Part shown: piece by piece, positions 42,566 through 50,259 of the stretch
How positions within the stretch are numbered: the stretch's first letter is position 1
Layout of the letters: each line of letters starts with the position of its first letter
Origin: JAIVJM01 sp963816985
Lineage (GTDB): Bacteria; Acidobacteriota; Blastocatellia; Pyrinomonadales; Pyrinomonadaceae
DNA length: 64,000 bases
Reading direction: 5' to 3'
Assembly (NCBI GenBank): GCA_963816985.1
Contig: CAWFMF010000004.1
Span: forward strand, 3,782,001-3,846,000
Notes under the pieces: generated by a model
Seen by the model: only the letters and a program-made list of their open reading frames with translations
Databases searched by the model: none
Told to the model about the DNA's origin: nothing
Program-made: the position numbers and the translations under genes

Positions 42566-43480
42566 ATGAAAATCATCGTGACGGGTTCGACCGGGTTGGT
42601 GGGGAAGGCGCTCGTGCGCTCGCTGCTCGCGGAGGGGCATGAAGTGACGCGGATGGTGCGGGGCGGCGCGCAGACTTTCCGCGCGCCGGGAACGTCGGCG
42701 GTGAGCTGGGACCCGGAGAGGGGAACCGTCAACGCCTCGGAGCTTGAGGGCCACGATGCCGCCGTGCATCTCGCGGGCGAGCCGGTCGCGGGCGGTCGGT
42801 GGACTGATGAGAGGAAGCGGCGCATCCTCGACAGCCGCGTCAAGAGCACAAGGCTTCTCGCCGAGACGTTGGCGAGTCTGCAAGACAAGCCGAAGGTTCT
42901 GGTCAGCGCCTCGGCCATCGGCTTCTACGGCGACCGTGGCGACGAGGCGCTGCACGAAGAGAGCGCGTCGGGCGAAGACTTCCTGAGCGAAGTCTGCCGC
43001 GAGTGGGAGAAGGCCGCTCTGCCCGCGAGTCAGGCGGGCATCCGCGTCGCGCACCTGCGGATAGGCATCGTCCTCAGCGCCGAAGGGGGCGCGCTCGCCA
43101 AGATGCTCACGCCGTTTAAGCTCGGCCTCGGCGGCCCCGTCGGCGGCGGCAATCAATACATGAGCTGGGTCGCGCTCGACGACGTGGTGGGCATCATCAA
43201 GCACGCGCTCACGCACGAGGAGGTTCGCGGCCCCGTCAACACCGTCGCGCCTCATCCCGTCACGAACGCCGAGTTCGCTAAAGTGATGGGCCGCGTCCTC
43301 AACCGCCCGGCGGTGCTCCCGACGCCCGCCTTCGCCCTCCGCCTCGCCCTCGGCAAAGAGATGGCCGACGCGCTCCTCCTCGGCGGCGCGCGAGTCGAAC
43401 CCGCCCGCCTCAAAGCCACCGGCTACCAGTTCGCCTACCCGGAACTCGAAGGCGCTCTGCGGCACGTGTTGAAAGGATGA
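42566..43480 (+). CDS. TIGR01777-family NAD(P)-dependent epimerase-like protein
   Basis: The 304-residue protein has the Rossmann motif IIVTGSTGLVGKALVRSLLA and family-specific stretches HLAGEPVAGGRWTDERKRRI, LDSRVKSTRLLAETLA, SASAIGFYGDRGDEALHEES, GIRVAHLRIGIVLSAEGGAL and MSWVALDDVVGIIKHAL. Members are called SulA-like or YfcH; their reaction is unknown. ATG 42566 is preferred over TTG 42563, and GGAGGGC precedes it. It follows murE by 73 bases, separated by a palindrome, so co-expression is uncertain. Confidence 0.9.
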   Translation: MKIIVTGSTGLVGKALVRSLLAEGHEVTRMVRGGAQTFRAPGTSAVSWDPERGTVNASELEGHDAAVHLAGEPVAGGRWTDERKRRILDSRVKSTRLLAETLASLQDKPKVLVSASAIGFYGDRGDEALHEESASGEDFLSEVCREWEKAALPASQAGIRVAHLRIGIVLSAEGGALAKMLTPFKLGLGGPVGGGNQYMSWVALDDVVGIIKHALTHEEVRGPVNTVAPHPVTNAEFAKVMGRVLNRPAVLPTPAFALRLALGKEMADALLLGGARVEPARLKATGYQFAYPELEGALRHVLKG

Positions 43481-43529
43481 AGGACAGTTAAGGTTGCGCC
43501 GCTAGATTGTCAATTCGGAGATTCGGGAC

Positions 43530-43808
43530 ATGCGATTCGAGTGGGACGAAAGTAAGGCGGTCGTCAATCTCGCCAGGCACGGCGTCTCTTTTGAAGAAGC
43601 TGTTACCGTCTTCGGCGATCCGCTCTCGGATACATTTGACGACCCCGACCATTCCGCGGAAGAGCAGCGTTTTGTTATCATCGGCATGTCGGAAAACGGT
43701 CGGGTGCTAATCGTGGCGCATACGGACGAAGGAGAGATTGTTCGCCTCATCAGCGCGCGGGAGCCGACTCGCGGGGAAAGAGAATTTTATGAAGAAAGTC
43801 GAAGCTGA
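43530..43808 (+). CDS. brnT: BrnT-family toxin of a type II toxin-antitoxin pair
   Basis: BrnT is a ribonuclease of the RelE-like fold. The 92-residue protein carries the family pattern: FEWDESKAVVNLARHGVSFE, EAVTVFGDPLSDTFDDPDHS, EEQRFVIIGMSENGRVLIVA, IVRLISAREPTRGEREFYEE. GGAG lies 8 bases before ATG 43530. It overlaps the antitoxin gene by 20 bases. It sits at the edge of the mobile region, as such modules often do. Confidence 0.9.
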   Translation: MRFEWDESKAVVNLARHGVSFEEAVTVFGDPLSDTFDDPDHSAEEQRFVIIGMSENGRVLIVAHTDEGEIVRLISAREPTRGEREFYEESRS

Positions 43809-44019
43809 AACGGGAGAGGATGAGCTGCGGCCCGAATATGACCTTTCGCAGTTGAAGGGCAGGGTGCGCGGCAAATATGTCGAGCGTTATCGCGCGGGCA
43901 CGAATCTGGTTCTCCTTGAGCCGGACGTGGCGGCGGCGTTTCCCGACGCGAAAGCGGTCAACGAAGCCCTCAGACTACTCATCAAAGTTGCCCACACGCG
44001 AACCCCCCCTCAACGTTGA
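43789..44019 (+). CDS. brnA: BrnA-family antitoxin
   Basis: The partner of brnT, 76 residues: ELRPEYDLSQLKGRVRGKYV, then VLLEPDVAAAFPDAKAVNEA and LRLLIKVA, a ribbon-helix-helix segment that binds both toxin and operator DNA. The RHH helices are present. The last residues (HTRTPPQR) do not look family-like and may reflect a changed 3' end next to the mobile region. ATG 43789 has GGGGAAAGAG upstream and overlaps brnT. Confidence 0.82.
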   Translation: MKKVEAETGEDELRPEYDLSQLKGRVRGKYVERYRAGTNLVLLEPDVAAAFPDAKAVNEALRLLIKVAHTRTPPQR

Positions 44020-44058
44020 GCCCGTGCGCGGACGCCTCACAGTCCATTCGGCTCAACA

Positions 44059-45335
44059 GCATTATTTTCATCGTCGAATAGTTCCATGATTTTGAAGTCC
44101 GCCCACGCAGGGCGGGATAGATACTGTGTTCCTTGTCAAGCAGTTTTTACCCACGCGGGATCGAAAGGCCGGCCCGACTTCAACACACCATAGGCCAGAT
44201 GAATGAGCTTTCTCATCACTGCACAGATCACCGTCATCTTGCACTTCCCACGCTCTTGCAAGCCTTCAGCCCAGTGCTGGAAGAATGGACTACATCGCAG
44301 CGCAGTGATGGCCGGAAAGTAGAGCGCCTTGCGCAGCCGCGCATTACCGATCTTTGACAGCCGGGCACGCCCCCTCAGCGAACTCCCCGATTGTCGCGCA
44401 CGCGGCGCCAGTCCGGCATAGGCGGCCACCTCTCGCGCACTGCGGTACTGTGTGATGTTCGTGATCTCGGAGAGCAGCAGCGCCGCAGTGGTCTGTGCGA
44501 TGCCCGGGATGGAGTCGAGCAACTCGCGGTGATGCTTCAGAGTCGGGCTGGAGTTGATCTGCTGACGGATCAACTCTTCAGTCCGCTTGATCTGTTCGAC
44601 GAGATACGAGAGGTGTTCTTCAACACTGTGGCGCACGGCCTCCACCGTGATGGCAGAAGAGAGTCGGTTCTCTTCCGCCACTCTCATCTCGATGAGCGAA
44701 TCGAGTCGGCGCACAAGTGCTTGTAGTTCTCGCACTTCTCTGGCGGGCGGCGACCACACGGGCGGCTCCTGCGCCAGGCAGAAGCGCGCGATCAGCTCGG
44801 CATCCACCTTGTCCGTCTTTGTGCGCGACAGGCGGCTCCGGGCGAAGGCTTTGACAGCCGCCGGGTTAACGACGCTGACTCTCTGGCCGGTCTCGTGCAG
44901 GCATAGAGCCAGCGGTTCGCCGTAAGTGCCCGTGGCCTCCAGCCAGGCGTGGACACTCTTGACGCCTTGCTTGGCGAGCCACTCTTTAAGTTGCTCGAAG
45001 CCAGTCGCGTTGTTGGGCAAGAGTTTGTGCCGGAGTTTACCCGTAGAGTTGATGAGGCAGACGTTGAACTTTAGTTTCGAGATGTCGATGCCGAGCACGG
45101 GTTCTGTCATGGCGGTGGACTCCTGGTCTGGAATCAGAGGCGGCGCGGGTCAAACTTGCGGATACAAGCTCAGCTTCGCGATGGGAGCGGCTTCGGATAC
45201 TGTCCGACCTCGTTGCGCTCGCAGATGGGTGGGCACCGGGAGCTAGACTAACCCGCTGACTCCTTTGGGTCATAATTCGAGCACAGCTTCTCCGGTGCCC
45301 TCTGTTAGCTGGAGCTTGATGCTTCAGCCCACTTC
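44059..45335 (-). mobile_element. IS110-family element 1 (approximate limits)
   Basis: It contains the transposase at 44136-45110 (reverse strand) and about 200 non-coding bases on its 5' side (45111-45335). Ends are estimates: IS110 elements lack terminal inverted repeats, and no second copy is available for comparison. Left of the transposase, GGCTCAACAG at 44049-44058 resembles an attC R'' core followed by an insertion, but this is weak. Confidence 0.55.
44136..45110 (-). CDS. IS110-family transposase (element 1)
   Basis: The DEDD recombinase of 324 residues has an N-terminal RuvC-like domain (VLGIDISKLKFNVCLINSTG with first Asp, WLEATGTYGEPLALCLHETG with Glu, and AFARSRLSRTKTDKVDAELI with the last Asp pair). 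The C-terminal IS116/IS110/IS902 domain (LLDSIPGIAQTTAALLLSEI, REVAAYAGLAPRARQSGSSL, GNARLRKALYFPAI) carries the catalytic Ser region. It appears intact. It is only distantly related to the two other IS110 copies in the window. ATG at 45110. Confidence 0.93.
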   Translation of the reverse strand: MTEPVLGIDISKLKFNVCLINSTGKLRHKLLPNNATGFEQLKEWLAKQGVKSVHAWLEATGTYGEPLALCLHETGQRVSVVNPAAVKAFARSRLSRTKTDKVDAELIARFCLAQEPPVWSPPAREVRELQALVRRLDSLIEMRVAEENRLSSAITVEAVRHSVEEHLSYLVEQIKRTEELIRQQINSSPTLKHHRELLDSIPGIAQTTAALLLSEITNITQYRSAREVAAYAGLAPRARQSGSSLRGRARLSKIGNARLRKALYFPAITALRCSPFFQHWAEGLQERGKCKMTVICAVMRKLIHLAYGVLKSGRPFDPAWVKTA

Positions 45336-45354
45336 AGTCAACATACAAATTCGA

Positions 45355-45363
45355 GCGTTATGC
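45355..45363 (+). other. attC R'-like core site before the cupin cassette
   Basis: GCGTTATGC contains GTTATGC, the exact complement of the R'' core GCATAAC at 46063-46069 downstream of the cupin gene. In integron cassettes the site before a gene and the core after it match in this way. The rest of this upstream attC is not recognisable, probably because of the IS110 element next to it. Confidence 0.5.
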
Positions 45364-45434
45364 CGCTTCGCCGTGTAGTGTAGAAACCTGTGCAGAATCG
45401 TATTTGAGATTCAGAAACTTTGGGGAGACATATC

Positions 45435-46028
45435 GTGAAGAAAATACTTTCGTTTGTACTTCTTGCTTCCGCGCTGTCCTTTAGCTTTGAGCAATTGGCA
45501 GAAACTCAAACGAAGCCTAAAAAGATTCAATCCGAGCAAGATACAACCAAGCCTAAAATTGTTGCGCTCAAGTCCGGTGAACCCGATGTGCTTACCTATG
45601 ATGCGGGGACGGTAAGGTTTTTGGCTTCGAGTGAAGGTACGGGTGGTGCGTGGTCACTTGTCGAATTAACGGAAATGCCCGGTTACAAAACGCGCCTTCA
45701 CCGGCACAACTATACCGACGAAGCGTATTATGTGCTGGAGGGAGTGTTGACTGCCAAAATTGCCGACAAAACTTATGAATTGCCTGCCGGTTCGTATATC
45801 GTGATTCCGCGAGGAACGCCGCACGCTCAAGGGAATCTTGGGAAAGTTCCGGTCAAAGTTCTGCTAACAATGACGCCGGGCGGATTTGAGAGATCTTTTA
45901 GAGACCGGGCAGAGCTTATCAAGACGGTTAAACCTGACCATCCCAATTTTATAAAGATGCGAGAGGAGATGATGAAGAAGGGGCAATACGACCGAGAGTT
46001 TTTAGGTGATTGGAATCCTCAAGAATAA
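45435..46028 (+). CDS. Exported cupin-domain protein (putative integron cassette gene)
   Basis: The 197-residue protein has a signal peptide (ILSFVLLASALSFSF) and one cupin barrel: GYKTRLHRHNYTDEAYYVLE with the metal-binding His, His and Glu, then GVLTAKIADKTYELPAGSYI and IPRGTPHAQGN with the third His. Substrate is unknown. GTG 45435 is set by GGGGAG 6 bases upstream. Base composition is clearly more AT-rich than the chromosome around it. The gene is framed by matching attC core sequences (45357 and 46063), the best sign that it arrived as a cassette. Confidence 0.82.
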   Translation: MKKILSFVLLASALSFSFEQLAETQTKPKKIQSEQDTTKPKIVALKSGEPDVLTYDAGTVRFLASSEGTGGAWSLVELTEMPGYKTRLHRHNYTDEAYYVLEGVLTAKIADKTYELPAGSYIVIPRGTPHAQGNLGKVPVKVLLTMTPGGFERSFRDRAELIKTVKPDHPNFIKMREEMMKKGQYDREFLGDWNPQE

Positions 46029-46062
46029 ATTTCAGGGCGAATGTTGTCCGTAATCACGGGCG

Positions 46063-46069
46063 GCATAAC
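46063..46069 (+). other. attC R'' core of the cupin cassette, interrupted by IS110 copy A
   Basis: GCATAAC followed by A, directly abutting the left end of the IS110 element. The other half of this attC lies beyond the element at about 47389-47454. Confidence 0.6.
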
Positions 46070-46070
46070 A

Positions 46071-46318
46071 GGTCGTGATACAAGCAAGACGTTCGGTGTA
46101 GCATGCTCGCGCCACCAATGGGAGGCGGCGAGCGAGAGACGGGGCGAGGGCCGGATGCCATTGTGGGACACCAAGCCCGGCTAACAGTGTGGCCTTCCCG
46201 AGAGCCCCCGCCCGCACCACGGAGTGGGACTATTGATCCCGGATAGGAGCGTGGAGCTACGCCGAGCAGTCTGTCGCTTCGCCTCAGCCTCCTTTTCACT
46301 CGAAGGAGGTAAGAGACC
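46071..46318 (+). ncRNA. Putative bridge RNA of IS110 copy A
   Basis: This 248-base non-coding 5' region is conserved with copy B (50268-50509) although no protein frame is shared. It includes GGGACACCAAGCCCGGCTAA and CACAGTGTGGCC-like stems, and GCTCGC/GCGAGC pairing around 46105-46130. In the IS110 family this region encodes the bridge RNA, which pairs with both donor and target DNA. CTAACAG at 46181-46187, inside a conserved hairpin, matches the attC R'' core consensus (TAACA) and is a candidate target guide. ATAGGAGC near 46245 resembles the element's right end (CATAGGA). Confidence 0.6.
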
Positions 46319-47368
46319 GTGAGACACATCGGGGTTGACCTGCACAAGACGAACTTCGTCGCCTGCTTCATCGAGGCCGACGACACGCAACGCTTAGAGA
46401 CTTACCCGCTCACCCGCGACGACCTCGCGCGCTTCGTGGCGCAACTCGACGCCGCGGACGAACTGGCCGTCGAGGCGACGCAGAATGTTCACTACTTCTA
46501 CGATCAGGTGAAGGCGCACGTCGCGCGCGTGGCGGTGGTAGACACTTACCGCTTCGGAGTCATTACCAAGTCGAAGAAGAAGACGGACAAGGCGGATGCC
46601 CGCGCTCTCGCCCGCTTCCTCAAGCTCGGGTGGCTGCCGGAAGTGCCGGTGCCGAGTGAGCAGGTGCGGACGCTGCGGCAGCTACTTCAGGCCAGAGAGA
46701 CTTTGGTCTCGATGCGGACGAAGCTCAAGAACATGGCGCACGCGGCCTTCTCCCGTAACGGCATCGCACTCACGCGCGCGGCCTTCGCGTCGGCTGTGAG
46801 CCGCGCGCGACTGGAGAGGCGCGCCGACCTGCCCGCCGCCGACCTGCTGGTGCTGCGGGCCTGCCTGCGGCAGATCGAGCAGCTCGACACGGAGGTCAAG
46901 GGGGTCGAGGAGGAAGTGGTCAGGCGGGGCAAGTCGTTGCGCGGGGTGGGGCGTCTGTTGCAGGTACATGGGCTGAACCTGCTCTCGGCTATCTCGCTTT
47001 TGGCGGAGGTCGGAGACATCGCGCTCTTCGAGACTTCGAAGCAGTTAGTCTCGTATGCGGGGCTGGCGACCTCGACGAGGCAGTCGAGCGAGACGACGCG
47101 GCACGGTGGGATCACGAAGCGTGGCCGGAAGCGGCTGCGCACCGTCTGCATTCAAGCGGTGCTGGCAATGGTCAACCGGACGGCGACGCCGCTGATGAGT
47201 TTTTATCAGAAGAAGAAGCGGGAGAAGGGAGCGGGCAAGGCGATCTGCGCGACGGCGCGGAAACTGTTGACGATCATCTTCGTCTTGCTCAAGAAAGAAC
47301 TCGACTACTGGTACTTGGAAGACCGCTTGTACAATCGCAAGTTACGTGCGCTCAAGGCCGCGGCTTGA
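46319..47368 (+). CDS. IS110-family transposase, copy A (intact)
   Basis: The DEDD recombinase has 349 residues. HIGVDLHKTNFVACFIEADD carries the first Asp, VEATQNVHYFYDQVKAHVAR the Glu, and SKKKTDKADARALARFL the last acidic pair. The C-terminal domain has RLLQVHGLNLLSAISLLAEV, KQLVSYAGLATSTRQSSETT (Ser region), and GRKRLRTVCIQAVLAMVNRT. GTG 46319 follows AAGGAGG at a normal distance. It is about 80 percent identical by eye to copy B and looks fully competent. Confidence 0.95.
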   Translation: MRHIGVDLHKTNFVACFIEADDTQRLETYPLTRDDLARFVAQLDAADELAVEATQNVHYFYDQVKAHVARVAVVDTYRFGVITKSKKKTDKADARALARFLKLGWLPEVPVPSEQVRTLRQLLQARETLVSMRTKLKNMAHAAFSRNGIALTRAAFASAVSRARLERRADLPAADLLVLRACLRQIEQLDTEVKGVEEEVVRRGKSLRGVGRLLQVHGLNLLSAISLLAEVGDIALFETSKQLVSYAGLATSTRQSSETTRHGGITKRGRKRLRTVCIQAVLAMVNRTATPLMSFYQKKKREKGAGKAICATARKLLTIIFVLLKKELDYWYLEDRLYNRKLRALKAAA

Positions 47369-47388
47369 GTGTTGACTTTGCATAGGAA

Positions 47389-47454
47389 CGGCATGCACCC
47401 GACCGGGAATAGCGTTGCCTTCATTCGCAAGACGCCGTGCCTGATGCGTTATGT
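47389..47454 (+). other. Right half of the split cupin attC site
   Basis: The sequence runs from ACGGCATGC to GCCGTGCCTGAT and GCGTTATGT. ACGGCA/TGCCGT-type pairing gives the L box pair, and GTTATGT is the R'-like core. Joined to GCATAACA before the element, it would form a VCR-like attC of about 75 bases. Confidence 0.5.
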
Positions 47455-47456
47455 GC

Positions 47457-47484
47457 GCGGCGGGTGATGCCGGGCGTTAGCCCC
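47457..47484 (+). other. attC-like 3' half ending CGTTAGCCCC
   Basis: GGTGATGCCGGGCGTTAG here is part of a 24-base stretch identical to 49523-49546. It is directly adjacent to the previous R' core. The 5' half is missing, so it looks like a remnant site. Confidence 0.45.
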
Positions 47485-47624
47485 CGGCCTTTCCGCCTCC
47501 GGGGCGATTTCGCCCGTCCGTGTTAAAAATTTTGCTGGACATTTTTTCTGGAAGCCGGTAAATTCCGTTCCACTTTTCTGAAAGTACCGAAGAATTAAGC
47601 CTTTACTAGGTTGTGTTGACATAA

Positions 47625-48071
47625 CTACCTGAGCCAGATGACTGTGCTGGCGAGATAGATGAAACTCAAGTAGTTCTTCGCCAACTTATCGAACCGCGAA
47701 AACACCCGACGGAAGTGCTTGAGCTTGCCGATTTGGTTCTCAATCAAGTGCCGTTCTTTGTAAAGGTGCGCATCAATCTGTCGTTGCTCTTTGCAAGTGA
47801 TGCGCGAAGGGATGACGGGTTCAGAGTTTCGCCCTTTCAGCTTCAGGACGAACGCTGCCGCGTCATAACCTTTGTCGGCTATCACGTAATCGGCGACGAG
47901 GTCGTTGACCAGCGATTCAGCCTGCGTGATGTCGTTGCGCTCGCCGCCCGTCAGGATGAAGCGCACGGCGTTGCCTAGAGCGTCAGTCGCCAGGTGAATC
48001 TTGGTGGAGAAGCCGCCGCGGCTACGGCCTAAGCTTTGTGCGCCCTCTTTTTTTGCGCGCCGCCGGCACAC
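47625..48071 (-). CDS. IS5-family transposase, second frame (DDE catalytic part)
   Basis: The frame contains SLGRSRGGFSTKIHLATDAL, the strand VRFILTGGERNDITQA, ADYVIADKGYDAAAFV with catalytic Asp, and YKERHLIENQIGKLKHFRRV with the DDE Glu. It is normally translated as a fusion with the first frame by -1 slippage. The annotated Met is probably not used. Confidence 0.9.
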   Translation of the reverse strand: MCRRRAKKEGAQSLGRSRGGFSTKIHLATDALGNAVRFILTGGERNDITQAESLVNDLVADYVIADKGYDAAAFVLKLKGRNSEPVIPSRITCKEQRQIDAHLYKERHLIENQIGKLKHFRRVFSRFDKLAKNYLSFIYLASTVIWLR

Positions 48072-48373
48072 GCGTGAGCGCGCACGACGGTCGAGTCGAT
48101 CATCAGATATTCCATGTCGCGGTCGGAAGAGAAATGCTCGAACAACATCTCAAAGACCTTGAGTTCGCTCCATCTGGCGAAGCGTTTATAGACTGAGTTC
48201 CAGTGGCCGTACTTCGGCGGCAAGAGCCGCCATTGCGCGCCGCTACGAGTAACCCAGAGGACGGCTTCGAGGAAACGGCGCACGTCGCGTCCGGCTCCGA
48301 GCCTGATCTGTGGGCAGGTTTTCAAGACGGGCAGGATTTTCTGCCATTGCTCGTCGGTTAACTTAACTGTCAT
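48029..48373 (-). CDS. IS5-family transposase, first frame
   Basis: The N-terminal 114 residues are a DUF4096-like helix-turn-helix (LTDEQWQKILPVLKTCPQIR, LEAVLWVTRSGAQWRLLPPK) and the first catalytic Asp in MIDSTVVRAHACAGG. Near its end, the forward-strand T7 run at 48048-48054 reads A7 followed by G in the transcript. A -1 slip there joins AGGAQKK to EGAQSLGRSRGG of the second frame, the normal sequence in the IS427 group. Confidence 0.9.
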   Translation of the reverse strand: MTVKLTDEQWQKILPVLKTCPQIRLGAGRDVRRFLEAVLWVTRSGAQWRLLPPKYGHWNSVYKRFARWSELKVFEMLFEHFSSDRDMEYLMIDSTVVRAHACAGGAQKKRAHKA

Positions 48374-48412
48374 CGTGTAGAGCAGTTTAGCTTCTTTACG
48401 TCAACACAACCT

Positions 48413-48665
48413 AGCAACATCGGATTCTTGAAGGGTTCGGATATGACCGGCCTCCGGCTAAATGCCCTAGCCGCCTGCCGTTAATAATTCGACCCCGCGC
48501 CACGGTCTTTTACGCGAAAGGCGTCGGAAAGTGCGGTTTCCTGTCGCCATTCGGACGCGCGCGGCGAGCAGCCCCGCTCCCGCATAGCGCGCTCGGGCCG
48601 TCAGGTACAGAAGAGTGCATAACAACACAAGGTCTTGGGAAGGAACGACGGAGGAACCCAACTTT
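48413..48665. other. Non-coding stretch upstream of the PEP-CTERM gene
   Basis: No gene is seen. It contains CGGCTAAATGCC at about 48454, which looks like a decayed R'' core, and short GC-rich inverted stretches. The promoter of the PEP-CTERM gene should lie in it, but no clear -35/-10 pair was found. Confidence 0.4.
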
Positions 48666-49394
48666 ATGACGAACCGACTTTTCGCGATGGTCAAACCGCT
48701 CGCACTCAGCATCGCAGCCATCGCCTTCCTCGCCCTCTCAGCGGGCGAGGCGCGCGCGGACGAGGTGTTTATCGTCGGCTATACCAACGGATGTTTCGGC
48801 GCGGGCTGCGCGCCCGGCACGGGGTTCAACCCCTTCGGGTCGGCCAGCATCCCCGGCCTGACCTTCAACTACTCCTCCTTCGGCGGAACGACCGTCAACG
48901 GATTCCGCGGCCTCGGCGGCAACCCCAACCCCGGTGCCAACATCAACAACCTCGGGTCGTTCACGCTGAGCACCGCGCCGAACACCTTCAACACGCCTTT
49001 CACGCTGGCGGTGACGTTCGACCTCCCGCAGGGCTTCGTCGGCTCGAACACGGCGACCTTGGTGGCGACCATCACGGGCACGGTGAGGGCGGGTGACGCG
49101 GGCGGCGTCTTTATCGACTTCAACAACACGCCGCTGCTCTTCACCTTCGACGACACCACCTGCGGGACGACGACCGTGCCGGGGCAGCAGACCACCTGCG
49201 GCTCGGGTTCGTTCAGCTTCAGCGTCAACGATTTGGCTATCGACCCGGGCCAAACGGCGTCGCTGACCGGCCAGATCACCGGCGCTCAGCAGTCGGCTGT
49301 CCCGGAGCCGGCGACGCTGATCCTGCTCGGCACAGGCCTCTCCGGCATCGCCGCCGGCGTGCGCCGCCGCCGCAACAAGGCCGCGCAGAAGTAA
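48666..49394 (+). CDS. Exported PEP-CTERM protein
   Basis: The 242-residue protein has a signal peptide (LALSIAAIAFLALSAGEARA). A Gly/Asn/Thr-rich extracellular beta region follows (two Cys pairs: CFGAGC and the TTCG/QTTCG segments). The C-terminal sorting signal is VPEPATLILLGTGLSGIAAG followed by RRRRNK. PEP-CTERM tails are recognised by exosortase and are linked to exopolysaccharide-associated surface proteins. GGAGGA lies about 10 bases before ATG 48666. A strong terminator follows. The composition is GC-rich like the chromosome, so it may not be a cassette even though attC-like sites flank the region. Confidence 0.9.
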   Translation: MTNRLFAMVKPLALSIAAIAFLALSAGEARADEVFIVGYTNGCFGAGCAPGTGFNPFGSASIPGLTFNYSSFGGTTVNGFRGLGGNPNPGANINNLGSFTLSTAPNTFNTPFTLAVTFDLPQGFVGSNTATLVATITGTVRAGDAGGVFIDFNNTPLLFTFDDTTCGTTTVPGQQTTCGSGSFSFSVNDLAIDPGQTASLTGQITGAQQSAVPEPATLILLGTGLSGIAAGVRRRRNKAAQK

Positions 49395-49420
49395 CCTTCT
49401 CCGCATAAGCTAGTTCCTGG

Positions 49421-49459
49421 AAAAGCCGGGTCGGGCATCTTGCTCGACCCGGCTTTTCT
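49421..49459 (+). terminator. Intrinsic terminator after the PEP-CTERM gene
   Basis: AAAAGCCGGGTCG (49421-49433) pairs with CGACCCGGCTTTT (49445-49457), giving a 13-base stem and T-rich tail. Confidence 0.88.
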
Positions 49460-49522
49460 TTCCAAAAAGCCCCGCGCCCGCCCGCCGACACGAATGATTT
49501 CATGTTCCAATAATGGCTTGGG

Positions 49523-49548
49523 GCGGCGGGTGATGCCGGGCGTTAGAC
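49523..49548 (+). other. attC-like 3' half ending in GTTAGAC
   Basis: It carries the same 24-base right half as 47457-47480. The R' core GTTAGAC (49542-49548) is the exact complement of the R'' core GTCTAAC at 49634-49640, so the two bracket one short cassette with no clear gene. A 19-codon frame from GTG 49581 is too short to call. Confidence 0.55.
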
Positions 49549-49633
49549 CCGCTTCGGACAAAAGAGAGAAGGCATTGACGTGCGTGCCGCGGTTGTTGAG
49601 GTCGCGCGAGTTGAATGCTTTAATCAACCGGCG

Positions 49634-49718
49634 GTCTAACAAGCGGCTGAACGCGACCGCCCACACGTTGCCCCTCATCAACCTTGCGCGGGGCGGCGCG
49701 TTACCCGCAGCGTTAGAT
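49634..49718 (+). other. Essentially complete integron attC site (85 bases)
   Basis: The R'' core GTCTAAC is at 49634-49640 and the R' core GTTAGAT at 49712-49718. Between them GCGGCTGAACGCGACCGCCC and GGGGCGGCGCGTTACCCGC are complementary, leaving a few unpaired (extrahelical) bases, which is the structural signature of attC. ACAAGCG and AGCGTTAGATGGC agree with attC consensus. It precedes the VOC gene. Confidence 0.75.
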
Positions 49719-49767
49719 GGCTTACTCGTAGGTTTGCGTATAATTTAGAGAACAGAAAGGAAAGAAC

Positions 49768-50253
49768 ATGAGTCGGAGATTTGCTTTCGCAGCTATTATT
49801 GCGCTGTGTGCTCTCTCGTTTGCCTATGCCAATTTGCAACAGACACAAAAATCCATTCCGAATGAGACAAAGGAGGCGCGAATGTTTCAGGGACTAAGGA
49901 CGGTTATCTATCACGTTGATGATTTACAGAAGGCTAAAGAATGGTATTCCAATGTGCTGGGTATCAAACCTTATTTTGATGAGGCATTTTATGTCGGCTT
50001 CAATGTTGGTGGCTTCGAGTTAGGGCTTGACCCGGACATGAAGAGTATCTCAAAAGGCAACAACGTTATTGCTTACTGGGGCGTGAAAGATGCCAAAGTT
50101 TCCTTTCAAAGGATTCAGCAGCTAGGCGCAAAAAAGCATTCAGACCCGCAAGAGGTTGGCGGGGGCATTATCGTGGCGACGGTGACAGACCCCTTTGGGA
50201 ATGTCTTTGGGATAATTGAAAATCCTCATTTCAAAATTGCAGGTGGGGAGTAG
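49768..50253 (+). CDS. Exported VOC/glyoxalase-fold protein (putative integron cassette gene)
   Basis: The 161-residue protein starts with a signal peptide (FAFAAIIALCALSFAYA) and one VOC module: GLRTVIYHVDDLQKAKEWYS, VLGIKPYFDEAFYVGFNVGG, AYWGVKDAKVSFQRIQQLGA, IIVATVTDPFGNVFGIIENP. The metal-site residues His and Glu can be seen in the first and last strands. The substrate is unknown. The AAAGGAAAG ribosome site is good. It is AT-rich compared with the chromosome. It lies between R' GTTAGAT (49712) and R'' ATCTAAC (50260), exact complements, as in a cassette. Confidence 0.85.
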   Translation: MSRRFAFAAIIALCALSFAYANLQQTQKSIPNETKEARMFQGLRTVIYHVDDLQKAKEWYSNVLGIKPYFDEAFYVGFNVGGFELGLDPDMKSISKGNNVIAYWGVKDAKVSFQRIQQLGAKKHSDPQEVGGGIIVATVTDPFGNVFGIIENPHFKIAGGE

Positions 50254-50259
50254 GCCGCC

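Larger units (their letters stand above)
46070..47388 (+). mobile_element. IS110-family element, copy A, inserted in an attC site
   Basis: Its limits come from comparison with copy B. The shared left end begins AACAGGTCGTGATACAAGCA and the shared right end is TTGACTTTGCATAGGA. No terminal inverted repeats are seen, as expected for IS110. The left flank is an attC R'' core (GCATAAC) and the right flank leads to GCGTTATGT (47446-47454), an R'-like core, so the element splits one attC. Confidence 0.8.
47609..48412 (-). mobile_element. IS5-family (IS427-like) insertion sequence
   Basis: The terminal inverted repeats are GGTTGTGTTGAC(A/G)TAA: left end 47609-47624, right end 48397-48412. The element is 804 bases long, with TA (within CTAG) on both sides as the target duplication. 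It encodes two overlapping frames on the reverse strand joined by a slippery A7 run. It is inserted in a stretch without genes. Confidence 0.9.

Noticed and set aside
44012..44056. GTTGAGC/GCTCAAC pair as a complete cassette
   Set aside because: Only about 36 bases separate them, too short for a cassette, and no L boxes are visible. Mentioned only as a weak lead.
47500..47608. Gene in the stretch between the attC remnant and the IS5 element
   Set aside because: No open frame of useful length with a ribosome site is present on either strand.
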